This document shows, one piece after another, positions 19,306-27,324 of a stretch of 64,000 nt of DNA (the first letter of the stretch is position 1; the number at the start of each line of letters is the position of its first letter). The stretch is from Stenotrophomonas pavanii (GTDB lineage Bacteria > Pseudomonadota > Gammaproteobacteria > Xanthomonadales > Xanthomonadaceae), in contig NZ_FNFQ01000003.1 of assembly GCF_900101175.1 (NCBI RefSeq), positions 369,262 through 433,261 on the forward strand, in the 5' to 3' direction. The position numbers were made by a program, and so were the translations under genes. Under the pieces are notes generated by a model, which was not told where the DNA came from, did not search any database, and worked only from the letters and a program-made list of their open reading frames with translations.

Positions 19306-20352
19306 ATGGATTCATTGACCCAGATCGTGCTCGGCGGCGCCGTCGCTGCTGCCATCGCCCCGCCCGGCCACCGCCGCGCGGCCCTGCTGGCCGGTGCCGC
19401 GCTTGGCACCCTGCCGGACCTCGACGCCCTGTGGCTCGGCTTCACCGCCGCCGACCCGGTGGCGAACATGATCGAGCACCGCAGCTTCAGCCATTCACTG
19501 CTGGTGCTGCCCTGGGTGGCCGCATTGATCTGGTGGTTGTTCAAGCGCTTCGGCAACGGTCGGGTCGCACAGTCACCCGTGCGCTGGTTCTGGGCGATCC
19601 AGCTGGCGCTGGTCACCCATCCCGTGCTCGATGCGTTCACCGTGTATGGCACGCAGCTGTGGTGGCCGTTGCGGCCACACCCGACCATGGGTTCCAGTGT
19701 CTTCATCATCGACCCGGGTTATACGGTGTGGCTGCTGCTGGGCTGCGTGCTGGCTTGGTTTGGCCGCGCCCGGCCGTGGGTGGGCAAGGTGCTGGGCGTG
19801 GCGCTGCTGATCAGCAGTGGCTACCTGGGCTGGGGCCTGATCGCCAAGGCGCAGGTCGACCGTGCCGCGCAGCAGAGCCTGGCCGCGATGGGCCTGGGCG
19901 ATGCGCCGCGCTTCTCGGTGCCGATGCCGTTCAACACCCTGCTGTGGCGGGTGGTGGCGATGACGCCCAACGGCTACGTGGTGGGTGATCGCTCGCTGGT
20001 GGCCGACCACGGGCCGATGCGGTTCGAAGGCCATGCGTCCAACGTGCAGGCCTTGCGCGACGCGGGAGACATCCCGGCGGTGCAGCAGCTGCAGTGGTTC
20101 AACCGTGGCTTCATGCGTGCACGGGTGGTGGACGGCCGGCTGGTGCTGAGTGACCTGCGCATGGGCCTGGAGCCGGACTACACCTTCAACTTCGTCGTGG
20201 CCGAGCAGGCCGACGGGCAGTGGCGGGCGATCGTTCCCGAGCAGGTGCGGATGGATTACCGCAGCCCGGCCGCGCGCGCCGACGCCGGTCGCCGGCTGGC
20301 CGTGATGTGGCAGCGGATCTGGCATGCGCCCGTAGCCGGTGCCGCCGAGTAG
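19306..20352 (+). CDS. YdjM-like membrane-bound metal-dependent hydrolase
   Basis: The 348-aa inner-membrane protein of the DUF457/YdjM family begins MDSLTQIVLGGAVAAAI. It carries the family's metal-ligand candidates LGTLPDLDAL, IEHRSFSHSLL and HPVLDAF among about four to five membrane segments (residues 1-190). A soluble C-terminal part of about 150 residues follows. In E. coli ydjM is LexA-regulated; no LexA box is evident here. Its TAG stop is the TAG of a GTAG repeat, so the repeat reaches into the gene end. The substrate is unknown. Confidence 0.82.
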   Translation: MDSLTQIVLGGAVAAAIAPPGHRRAALLAGAALGTLPDLDALWLGFTAADPVANMIEHRSFSHSLLVLPWVAALIWWLFKRFGNGRVAQSPVRWFWAIQLALVTHPVLDAFTVYGTQLWWPLRPHPTMGSSVFIIDPGYTVWLLLGCVLAWFGRARPWVGKVLGVALLISSGYLGWGLIAKAQVDRAAQQSLAAMGLGDAPRFSVPMPFNTLLWRVVAMTPNGYVVGDRSLVADHGPMRFEGHASNVQALRDAGDIPAVQQLQWFNRGFMRARVVDGRLVLSDLRMGLEPDYTFNFVVAEQADGQWRAIVPEQVRMDYRSPAARADAGRRLAVMWQRIWHAPVAGAAE

Positions 20353-20573
20353 ATCCACGCCATGCGTGGATGAAGGGACATCGGCGGTGGCAGCCACGCA
20401 TGGCGTGGCTCTACTGTGTCGATCAGCACCCGCAGCCGGCGCCGTTGAGTAGATCCACGCCATGCGTGGATGAAGGGACATCGGCGGTGGCAGCCACGCA
20501 TGGCGTGGCCCTACTGCGTCGATCAGCACCCGCAGCCGGCGCCGTTGAGTAGATCCACGCCATGCGTGGATGC
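20349..20573. repeat. 100-bp tandem duplication carrying GTAG palindromes
   Basis: GTAGATCCACGCCATGCGTG begins at 20349, 20449 and 20549, exactly 100 bp apart. Each full unit also holds the inverted partner AGCCACGCATGGCGTGG. The first two units differ at very few bases; the third is cut after the first palindrome. The array spans the gap up to the methyltransferase stop. Confidence 0.9.
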
Positions 20574-20596
20574 GGGAGCATTAGTGCCGCGTCGGC

Positions 20597-21424
20597 TCAA
20601 TACACCGTGGCGCGGCCCTGCACGAACGAATAGAAGAACACCGCATTGGGGTCGTTCTGCACCAGGCGGAACTCGCGGCGCATGCCTTCCACGGTTTCCT
20701 CGTCCACCGAGCCGGCCTGCAGCAGCTGGTCGGCCGCCGACAGCAGCAGTTGTTCCCAGAACGCGATCATCGTCTTGCGACGGGCCGGTTCGCGGTTGTC
20801 CAGGTGGATGGTCTTGATCTCGGTGTGCACGTCGCGGAAGCCACCGGCCAGCAGCAGGTTGCCCAGCTTGGCGCCGACGAACGGGTCGCCGCCGTGGTCG
20901 TACTGGAAGTCGTTGAAGGCCATCCAGTAGCGCCAGATGTGCGGCGAGTACGGGTCGAGCAGGAACGAGGCATTCATCACCTCGGTGATGTAGACCGGCG
21001 AACCCGGTGCCAGCACGCGGCGCACTTCGCTCAGCACCCGCGCTGGTGAAGGCACGTGTTCCAGCACCCAGCACAGGAACGCCGCGTCGAAGCTGCGTGC
21101 CTCGAACGGCAGCTCGCCGGCGTCGGCCTGCTGCAGGGTGTAGCGGTCGCTGCACCACGGCGTGCGCGCCAGGTTCTCGCGCGCGGTGGCCAGCTGCGTT
21201 TCGCTCAGGTCCACGCCGGTCACGTGCAGCTCGGGGAAGCGGCGCAGCAGGATCTCGGTCTGCGCACCGACGCCACTGCCGACTTCCAGCAGGCGCCGCG
21301 CGCCGCCGTAGTCGATCTGGCCGAAGATGCTCGATTCCAGCAGCCGGGCCTGGGTCATCAGGCGCTGCTGTTCGGTGCCGGAAAAGCCGTGCAGGTAAGT
21401 CGGGGAGGAAATCGGCGGGGTCAT
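20597..21424 (-). CDS. Class I SAM-dependent methyltransferase
   Basis: The 275-aa protein starts at MTPPISSPTYLHGFSGTEQQRL and has a Rossmann methyltransferase fold: motif I LLEVGSGVGAQTEILL, acidic motif II VTGVDLSE, and motif post-I FLCWVLEHV. The N-terminal HGFSGTEQQRL segment and the C-terminal cap are typical of small-molecule (type 11) enzymes. The substrate is unknown. A 9-codon in-frame extension lies in a GTAG palindrome and is rejected. It follows dusB on the same strand about 85 bp downstream. Confidence 0.85.
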   Translation of the reverse strand: MTPPISSPTYLHGFSGTEQQRLMTQARLLESSIFGQIDYGGARRLLEVGSGVGAQTEILLRRFPELHVTGVDLSETQLATARENLARTPWCSDRYTLQQADAGELPFEARSFDAAFLCWVLEHVPSPARVLSEVRRVLAPGSPVYITEVMNASFLLDPYSPHIWRYWMAFNDFQYDHGGDPFVGAKLGNLLLAGGFRDVHTEIKTIHLDNREPARRKTMIAFWEQLLLSAADQLLQAGSVDEETVEGMRREFRLVQNDPNAVFFYSFVQGRATVY

Positions 21425-21437
21425 GGGGCGGGCTCTT

Positions 21438-21462
21438 GTAGCGTCGAGCATGCTCGACGGCT
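21438..21462. repeat. GTAG palindrome, CGTCGAGCATGCTCGACG variant
   Basis: GTAG plus a perfect CGTCGAGCATGCTCGACG palindrome lies between dusB and the methyltransferase gene, just before the latter's start. Confidence 0.7.
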
Positions 21463-21509
21463 CTGGAAATTCAGTCGGGCAAGCTCGACTCGACGGCGTG
21501 GCAGTACGC

Positions 21510-22505
21510 TCAGGCAGCAGATGACAACGCCGGTTCCCCGGCGATCAGGCGGTCGAAGTATTCGGTGGTCAGCGCGATCTGGCTCTGCGGGTCTTCGGCG
21601 CGGTTGACCACTGCGCGGAAGGCGGCATTCTCCGGCCGGTCCTTGGCATACCAGCCCAGGTGCTTGCGTGCGATGCGCACGCCCTGCGGCTCGCCGTAGA
21701 ACGCGTGCAGGGCATGCAGGTGGCCGAGCAGGATGTCGCGTACTTCCGCCAACGACGGCGGTGGCAGTTCCTCGCCGGTGGCCAGGTAGTGCGCAACTTC
21801 GCGGAAGATCCATGGCCGGCCCTGCGCGGAGCGGCCGATCATCACGGCATCCACCCCGGTCTGCTGCAGCACGTAGGCCGCCTTCTGCGGCGAATCGATA
21901 TCGCCGTTGGCGATCACCGGAATGCGCAGCGCGGCCTTGATCTCGCCGATGGTGGCGTACTCGGCCTGGCCGGTGTAATGCTGGTCGCGGGTGCGGCCAT
22001 GCACGGCCAGCGCGGCGATGCCGCTGGCCTCGGCGATGCGCGCGATCAGCGGGCCATTGCGATGGTCGCAGTCCCAACCGGTGCGGATCTTCAGCGTGAC
22101 CGGCACGTCCACTGCGTTGACCACGGCTTCGAGGATGCGCGCCACCAGCTGCTCGTCGCGCATCAGCGCCGAGCCCGCCCACGCATTGCACACCTTCTTG
22201 GCCGGGCAGCCCATGTTGATGTCGATGATCTGCGCGCCATGGTCCACGTTGTAGCGGGCCGCGTCGGCCAGCTGCTGCGGCTCGGTACCGGCGATCTGCA
22301 CGCTGATCGGCGCCGGCTCGCCGTCATGGTCCATGCGGTGGATCGACTTGCGCGTGGTCCAGAAGCGCGGGTCGCTGATGGTCATTTCCGAGGCGGCCAG
22401 CCCCGCGCCCAGCCGTTTGCACAGCAGGCGGAAGGGCTTGTCGGTGACGCCGGCCATGGGCGCCAGCACGACGTTGGGGGCGATGGTGTACGGGCCGATC
22501 TGCAT
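21510..22505 (-). CDS. dusB: tRNA-dihydrouridine synthase B
   Basis: The 331-aa FMN enzyme reduces uridine to dihydrouridine in the tRNA D-loop. It starts at MQIGPYTIAPNVVLAPMAGVTD and carries the catalytic Cys100 in NMGCPAKKV, the FMN-phosphate loop (ANGDI, then GRSAQGRPW) and the C-terminal helical domain. The TIM-barrel sequence fits DusB rather than DusA or DusC. An in-frame extension to 22583 lacks similarity. In many gammaproteobacteria dusB is followed by fis; here a methyltransferase follows instead. Confidence 0.93.
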   Translation of the reverse strand: MQIGPYTIAPNVVLAPMAGVTDKPFRLLCKRLGAGLAASEMTISDPRFWTTRKSIHRMDHDGEPAPISVQIAGTEPQQLADAARYNVDHGAQIIDINMGCPAKKVCNAWAGSALMRDEQLVARILEAVVNAVDVPVTLKIRTGWDCDHRNGPLIARIAEASGIAALAVHGRTRDQHYTGQAEYATIGEIKAALRIPVIANGDIDSPQKAAYVLQQTGVDAVMIGRSAQGRPWIFREVAHYLATGEELPPPSLAEVRDILLGHLHALHAFYGEPQGVRIARKHLGWYAKDRPENAAFRAVVNRAEDPQSQIALTTEYFDRLIAGEPALSSAA

Positions 22506-22652
22506 GCGCCCATTGTAGGGCGCAAGCGGCGGCCCGACCGTGCCGGGCGCGGTCCGGTTCAGGCCGATCGGCACCGACCTCATGCCGTACCGGCATCAGC
22601 AGATGCTTGACGGTTGCTTCCGTCGCCCCAAGGGCCGCGCGATGGTGGGCGG

Positions 22653-23084
22653 CTAACCCAGGCGCTGCCAGGCCTGGTGGGTGCCCAGGGCGAAGGCCAG
22701 GCCCAGGCGCAGGCAGGCCAGCGAGCTGACCACCCAGAAGCGCACGCCGTTGTAGCCGGGGCGGAACAGTGCCAGGCCGAAGCCCATCGTGGCGCGCAGC
22801 AGCAGCAAGGCACCGATGGCGGGCAGAACCCAGCGGCTGGCCGGCAGCGGCGAATGCCAGCCCGCGGCGGCCAGTGCGTACAGCGTCCAGGCCACCAGCA
22901 CGGCCGTAATGCCGGCGGTCATCAGCGGCGGCCACCAGTGCCCGGCGTGCGCCAGCCGGACCACGCGCGGGCCGGCACCGAAGTACCTGTACCACGCGGC
23001 GCCGAAGGCGATGCAGCCGATGTGCAGCAGGGCCGCGATGGCACTGCCGGCGGCCGCGACCAGCAACCAGGGGAATCCGTCCAC
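22653..23084 (-). CDS. Small membrane protein of unknown function
   Basis: The protein has four hydrophobic segments (LLVAAAGSAIAALLHIG, a second ending in LVAWTLYAL, ILLLL-type third, and a last near the C-terminus) and no known domain. The start is uncertain: GTG at 23084 (143 aa) or TTG at 23099. The ATG at 23216 lies in a GTAG repeat and would translate through the rbsK terminator, so it is unlikely. It resembles four-helix membrane proteins annotated as hypothetical in this genus. Confidence 0.5.
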   Translation of the reverse strand: MDGFPWLLVAAAGSAIAALLHIGCIAFGAAWYRYFGAGPRVVRLAHAGHWWPPLMTAGITAVLVAWTLYALAAAGWHSPLPASRWVLPAIGALLLLRATMGFGLALFRPGYNGVRFWVVSSLACLRLGLAFALGTHQAWQRLG

Positions 23085-23171
23085 GTCCTGCCCGTGCAAG
23101 GAAGCTGCGCCGATGGTGGGCGCAGGCCAGGGGGCCGGCAATGCGACCGGCGGTCGCAGGAGCGGGGGGAT

Positions 23172-23210
23172 GGGCAAAAGAAAGGCCCGGGTGCCTGCGC
23201 CCCCGGGCCG
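23172..23210 (-). terminator. Rho-independent terminator of rbsK
   Basis: GGCCCGGG (23184-23191) pairs with CCCGGGCC (23202-23209) around a 10-base loop, followed on the minus strand by TTTCTTTT. It begins about 24 bp after the rbsK stop. Confidence 0.85.
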
Positions 23211-23213
23211 TCT

Positions 23214-23237
23214 CATCCACGCGTGGGGTGGATCTAC
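23214..23237. repeat. Degenerate GTAG palindrome at the rbsK stop
   Basis: On the minus strand GTAGATCCACCCCACGCGTG reads straight out of the rbsK reading frame; the TAG stop is part of GTAG. Confidence 0.6.
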
Positions 23238-24199
23238 TTGGCTTCGGAATCGGCCGGGGTGAAGCGCGGCATCGCTGCAGCGGCGCCTTCCTTCTCGGTC
23301 GAACGACCGGCGAACTGGTTGGCGAAGCGTACGTGGCGGGCGAACGGTGCATCGGCCACCTGTGCCAGCGACGCAGCCAGCGCACCGTTGAAGGCATCAC
23401 CGGCACCGGTGGTGTCGATGGCCTGCACCTGTTCGGCACCGACGCGGTAGTACGGCTGGGTGTCGCCGCGCAGGTTCTCGTCGGCGTGCGAGACGAACAC
23501 GCCCACCGAACCCAGCGTCACCACCACGGTACCGTTGCCGACCAGCTTGCGGCACAGCGCGTGCAGGCTGGCGCCATCCAGCGCGGCGACGTCGTTGGCG
23601 TCCACGCGCTCACCGACATGGCGGCCGAGCAGGGCGGCGAACTCGGTCTCGTTCGGGGTGATCACATCGGCCAGCTTGAGCAGGCCGATGGTCGAGGGCG
23701 CGTCGGCCGGCGCGGTGTTGAGCACGGTGGTGACACCGGCCTCGCGGGCCGTGGCCAGCGCCGCTTCGATGGTCTGCACCGGCGATTCCAGCTGCACCAG
23801 CACCACCTTGGCACCGGTCAGCAGGGCCTGCTGCTGTTGCAGGAAATCGGTGCCCAGCGCGGCGTTGGCGCCCGGTCCGATCACGATCGTGTTGCGGCCA
23901 CGCGCATCCACGTAGATGCCAGCGGTGCCGGTCGGCTCGCTGCTGGCCTCGGCGATCAGCGCGAAGCCATCCTGCGCAGCCAGTTCACGCGCAGTGGCGC
24001 CACCGGCGTCATCGCCCAAGGCGCACACGAAGTGCGTCTGGGCACCGGCGCGGCAGGCCGCCACGGCCTGGTTGAAGCCCTTGCCCCCGGGGCCGGTGCT
24101 GTAGCGGCCGGCAATGGTCGCACCCGGTGCCGGCAGCGACTCGCACCGCCACACGTGATCGACATTGAAGGAACCGACGACAACGACACTGCTGCTCAT
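23234..24199 (-). CDS. rbsK: PfkB-family ribokinase
   Basis: The 321-aa sugar kinase probably phosphorylates ribose or a nucleoside. It starts MSSSVVVVGSFNVDHVW and shows both PfkB signatures: STGPGGKGFNQAVAAC near residue 40 and the catalytic DTTGAGDAFNGALA (Asp base in GAGD) near residue 265. It lies 25 bp downstream of a NupC-type nucleoside transporter on the same strand, so the pair likely imports nucleosides and channels the sugar. A nucleoside kinase role is possible. The stop codon comes from a GTAG repeat, and a strong terminator follows. Confidence 0.88.
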   Translation of the reverse strand: MSSSVVVVGSFNVDHVWRCESLPAPGATIAGRYSTGPGGKGFNQAVAACRAGAQTHFVCALGDDAGGATARELAAQDGFALIAEASSEPTGTAGIYVDARGRNTIVIGPGANAALGTDFLQQQQALLTGAKVVLVQLESPVQTIEAALATAREAGVTTVLNTAPADAPSTIGLLKLADVITPNETEFAALLGRHVGERVDANDVAALDGASLHALCRKLVGNGTVVVTLGSVGVFVSHADENLRGDTQPYYRVGAEQVQAIDTTGAGDAFNGALAASLAQVADAPFARHVRFANQFAGRSTEKEGAAAAMPRFTPADSEAK

Positions 24200-24224
24200 A
24201 GGAAATCTTTTCTCAACCAGGGGT

Positions 24225-25523
24225 TCAACTGAAGTGCGTGAGCACGCCGGCGATGGTCGCCGTCATGAAGGTGGCAATGGTACCGCCCAGCACCGCGCGC
24301 AGGCCGAACTTGGCCAGGTCGTGACGACGTTCCGGGGCCAGGCCGCCGATGCCGCCGATCTGGATCGCGATCGAGCTGAAGTTGGCAAAGCCGCACAGTG
24401 CATAAGTGGCAATCAGGCGACCTTCGGCGGACAGGCTCACGCCGGGGATCTGGCCGTTCACGATCTGCGACAGCTCGGTGTAGGCGACGAACTCGTTGAT
24501 CACGACCTTCTGGCCGATCAGCGAGCCGACGGTGGTGGCGTCGGCCCACGGCGTGCCGATCACCCACGCGATCGGGGCCAGCACGTAGCCGAAGATGGTC
24601 GACAGGTTGGTCGGCTTGCCGATGGCAGCGGCCAGGCCGGTCACCTCGCCGAACCAGGTCAGCGGGGCGTTCAGCAGCGCGATCAGGGCGATGAAGGCCA
24701 GCAGCATCGCGCCGATGTTCAGCGCCAGCTTCAGGCCGTCGCCGGCACCGGCAGCGGCCGCATCGATGATGTTGCTGGAGGTCTTTTCGACTTCCATCTT
24801 CACCGTGCCGCGGGTCAGCGGGGTGCCGGTTTCCGGGATCAGCAGCTTGGCCACGACCAGGGTGGCCGGTGCGGCCATGATGCTCGCTGCCAGCAGGTGC
24901 TTGGCGTAGAAGGCCTGCTGCGCCGGGTCGCCACCGCCGAGCATGCCCACGTAGGCCGCCAGCACGCCGCCGGCGATGTGCGCCATGCCGCCGATCATCA
25001 TGGTCAGCAGCTCGGACTGGGTCATCCTGGCGATGTACGGGCGCACGGTCAGCGGCGCCTCGGTCTGGCCGATGAAGACGCTGGCGCAGACGCTGGTGGT
25101 TTCCGCGCCGGACACGCGCATCACCTTGGTGATCGACCAGGCCATCACGCGCACGATCGCCTGCATGACGTTGAGGTGGTACATCACCCCCATCAGCGCC
25201 GAGAAGAAGATGATGGTCGGCAGCACCTGGAAGGCGAAGATGAAGCCGTAGTTCTTGGTGTCCATCAACGAGCCGAAGATGAAGCCCGAGCCCTCGTTGA
25301 CGAAGCTGAGGATCTTGACGAAGCCCTTGCCCAGCGCATCGAACACGTCGCGCCCGCCCGGTACCAGGATCACCAGCGCCGCAAAGGCGATCTGCAGGGT
25401 GATACCGGTGGCAACCAGCTTCCAGTCAACTGCACGCTTGTTGTTGGAAAACAACCAGGTGATGCCGATCAGCACCGCCAACCCGAACAGGCCGAAGCCG
25501 ATCCTGCCCAAACCTTCGACCAT
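24225..25523 (-). CDS. nupC: NupC-type concentrative nucleoside transporter
   Basis: The 432-aa inner-membrane cation-coupled symporter of the CNT family has about eight to ten membrane helices. It carries the conserved GQTEAPLTVRPYIARMTQSEL stretch (split here as the substrate loop near residue 150), SILGG-like turns and a late ALCGFANFSSIAIQIGG segment, all CNT hallmarks. It probably imports nucleosides with protons or sodium. It is the first gene of the nupC-rbsK operon. Its length is slightly longer than E. coli NupC (400 aa). Confidence 0.93.
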   Translation of the reverse strand: MVEGLGRIGFGLFGLAVLIGITWLFSNNKRAVDWKLVATGITLQIAFAALVILVPGGRDVFDALGKGFVKILSFVNEGSGFIFGSLMDTKNYGFIFAFQVLPTIIFFSALMGVMYHLNVMQAIVRVMAWSITKVMRVSGAETTSVCASVFIGQTEAPLTVRPYIARMTQSELLTMMIGGMAHIAGGVLAAYVGMLGGGDPAQQAFYAKHLLAASIMAAPATLVVAKLLIPETGTPLTRGTVKMEVEKTSSNIIDAAAAGAGDGLKLALNIGAMLLAFIALIALLNAPLTWFGEVTGLAAAIGKPTNLSTIFGYVLAPIAWVIGTPWADATTVGSLIGQKVVINEFVAYTELSQIVNGQIPGVSLSAEGRLIATYALCGFANFSSIAIQIGGIGGLAPERRHDLAKFGLRAVLGGTIATFMTATIAGVLTHFS

Positions 25524-25716
25524 GTGAGTGACTCCCCTGGGGCGTCGCGAAAAACGGGAAGCCTAGTGCAGGGCAGGGGCCGGGGCAAGAAAAAGCAGCG
25601 TGCGCGCACCCAACGGTACCGATCGGGCCAGCAACGGCAAGGGCTTGCGGCCGGCGACGGCAGGTAGAATGGGGTTCGATCCCGGCCCGGATGCGGGCCC
25701 GCAGCAGGAGATTCGC

Positions 25717-26688
25717 ATGCAATACCGTCGCCTGGGCTCTACCGGCCTGCCGATTTCCGCCCTGTCCTTCGGCGCCTGGGTGACCTTCGGTGACCAGATC
25801 CCGCGCGACGAGGCCCGCAACCTGGTGGCGGCCGCCTGGGACCACGGCGTCAACTTCTTCGACAACGCCGAGGGCTATGCCAACGGCCGCGCCGAACAGG
25901 TGATGGGCGATGTGATCGCCGACCTGCGCCTGCCGCGCGACGGCATCTGCGTCTCCAGCAAGGTGTTCTTCGGCAGCGCCAAGGACCCACGGCCGACCCA
26001 GCGCGGCCTGTCGCGCAAGCATGTGACCGATGCCTGCCACGCCGCGCTCAAGCGCCTGCGGGTGGAGTACCTGGACCTCTACTACTGCCACCGGCCGGAT
26101 CCGGACGCGCCGATCGCCGAGACCGTGCACGCCATGGACACCCTGGTGCGGCAGGGCAAGATCCTCTACTGGGGCACCTCGGAGTGGTCGGCGGCGCAGA
26201 TCCAGCAGGCGCTGGACATCGCCGAAGCGCACAACCTGCAGGGCCCGTCGATGGAACAGCCGCAGTACAACCTGCTGCACCGCGAGCGGGTCGAGGTCGA
26301 GTACGCGCCGCTGTATGCCGGTGCCGGGCTGGGCACCACCATCTTCTCGCCGCTGGCCTCGGGCCTGCTGACCGGCAAGTACGACCAGGGCATCCCGGCC
26401 GATGCGCGGCTGGGCCGCGAGGGCATGGAATGGCTGCAGGCGCTGGTGCTGGGTGACGACACCGAGGCCCGCCTGGCCCAGGTGCGCCGCTTCAGTGCGG
26501 TCGCGCGCGCACTGGGGCAGGCGCCGGCCACGCTGGCCATCGCCTGGTGCCTGCGCAACCCGAACGTCTCCAGCGTGATCCTCGGCGCCAGCCGGGTCAG
26601 CCAGCTGCTGCAGAACCTGCAGGCACTGGACGTGCTGGAGCAGGTCGACGCGGCCGGCTGGGCCGACGTCGAAGCCGCCTTCGCCTGA
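25717..26688 (+). CDS. Aldo/keto reductase, Kv-beta-like family
   Basis: The 323-aa NADPH-dependent TIM-barrel oxidoreductase has catalytic Asp49 and Tyr54 in FFDNAEGYANG, Lys in CVSSKVFF, and His in LYYCHRPD. The sequence groups with the Kv-channel beta-subunit/YghZ branch, which acts on aldehydes and methylglyoxal-like compounds. It starts MQYRRLGSTGLPIS with AGCAGGAG upstream. It is monocistronic and divergent from nupC. Confidence 0.9.
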   Translation: MQYRRLGSTGLPISALSFGAWVTFGDQIPRDEARNLVAAAWDHGVNFFDNAEGYANGRAEQVMGDVIADLRLPRDGICVSSKVFFGSAKDPRPTQRGLSRKHVTDACHAALKRLRVEYLDLYYCHRPDPDAPIAETVHAMDTLVRQGKILYWGTSEWSAAQIQQALDIAEAHNLQGPSMEQPQYNLLHRERVEVEYAPLYAGAGLGTTIFSPLASGLLTGKYDQGIPADARLGREGMEWLQALVLGDDTEARLAQVRRFSAVARALGQAPATLAIAWCLRNPNVSSVILGASRVSQLLQNLQALDVLEQVDAAGWADVEAAFA

Positions 26689-26752
26689 AACCCGGCCGAC
26701 CGGGCGTGGGCTCGGTCGGGCCGGCTCGGCCGAGGGAACGGGAACGGGAACG

Positions 26753-26830
26753 GTAGAGTCGACTGTCAGTCGACTGCTTCGAATGACCGACTGCTTCGAG
26801 CTACAGCAGTCGACTGACAGTCGACTCTAC
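26753..26830. repeat. GTAG repeat pair, AGTCGACTGTCAGTCGACT variant
   Basis: Two facing GTAGAGTCGACTGTCAGTCG palindromes are separated by a linker with two GACTGCTTCGA direct copies. A GGGAAC triplication (26734-26752) sits directly before it. Confidence 0.8.
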
Positions 26831-26919
26831 ACGGCTGCTTCGTCCTTTGATTGACATGATCTATCGAATTTCAGAATTCGATCATTAATCTCATCAATCA
26901 AATTGAGAATGGTTGTTGA

Positions 26920-26948
26920 TTGTCAACTGAGAATCATTATCATTTAAC
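26920..26948 (+). promoter_or_regulatory. Fur-box-overlapped promoter of the heme cluster
   Basis: TTGTCA (26920-26925) and TTTAAC (26943-26948) are spaced 17 bp and could be -35 and -10 boxes. TCAACTGAGAATCATTATC (26923-26941) matches the second half of the Fur consensus perfectly and the first half partly. It lies in a 95-bp AT-rich island unlike the flanking DNA. Iron repression by Fur is expected. Confidence 0.75.
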
Positions 26949-26969
26949 TCGTCCCTCGCACGAGTCCAG

Positions 26970-27170
26970 ATGCTCATGAATGCTCAACCTGTACTGCTGC
27001 GCCCCGAAACGCTGACCCTCCGCGATCGCCCGGTCCGTGTCGTTCCGCCGGAAGAGGTCATCGACAGCGAGGCCCTGCTCAAGGGCCGTCGTGAAATCCT
27101 GATCCAGCACGGCGACCGCTTCTATCGCCTGCGGCACACCAGCAACGACAAGCTGATCCTGACCAAGTAA
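26970..27170 (+). CDS. hemP: Hemin uptake protein HemP
   Basis: This is a 66-aa (or 64-aa from a second ATG at 26976) soluble small protein. The C-terminal half holds the HemP signature: DSEALLKGRREILIQHGDRF, then YRLRHTSNDKLILTK. HemP proteins are found before heme receptors, and in Burkholderia the related HmuP/HemP activates receptor transcription. It is the first gene after the Fur-box promoter and 154 bp ahead of the receptor, so a regulatory rather than transport role is likely. Confidence 0.92.
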   Translation: MLMNAQPVLLRPETLTLRDRPVRVVPPEEVIDSEALLKGRREILIQHGDRFYRLRHTSNDKLILTK

Positions 27171-27324
27171 TCGCGGCCTGGTCGCCCGCCCGCCCTCCCT
27201 CCTGTCGGCCGCGCCGGCAGGGTGGGCGACCCGTCCGCTCCCGCTCTCTCCCCCCCGGTCTACCGCGTGCACCTTCCGGGTGTGCCGGTAACCGGGGGTT
27301 CCCCTGCCTGACCGAACGAACCCG
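27171..27324 (+). other. 154-bp hemP-receptor spacer
   Basis: The spacer is C-rich and contains a CTGTCGGCCGCGCCGGCAG hairpin at 27202-27220. It may be an attenuator, an RNA-processing site or a second promoter region for the receptor. I see no gene. Confidence 0.35.

Noticed and set aside
23085..23216. An upstream ATG start for the small membrane protein at 22653
   Set aside because: The extension would begin inside a GTAG repeat and pass through the rbsK terminator. Its composition (Arg/Pro-rich) is unlike a membrane protein start.
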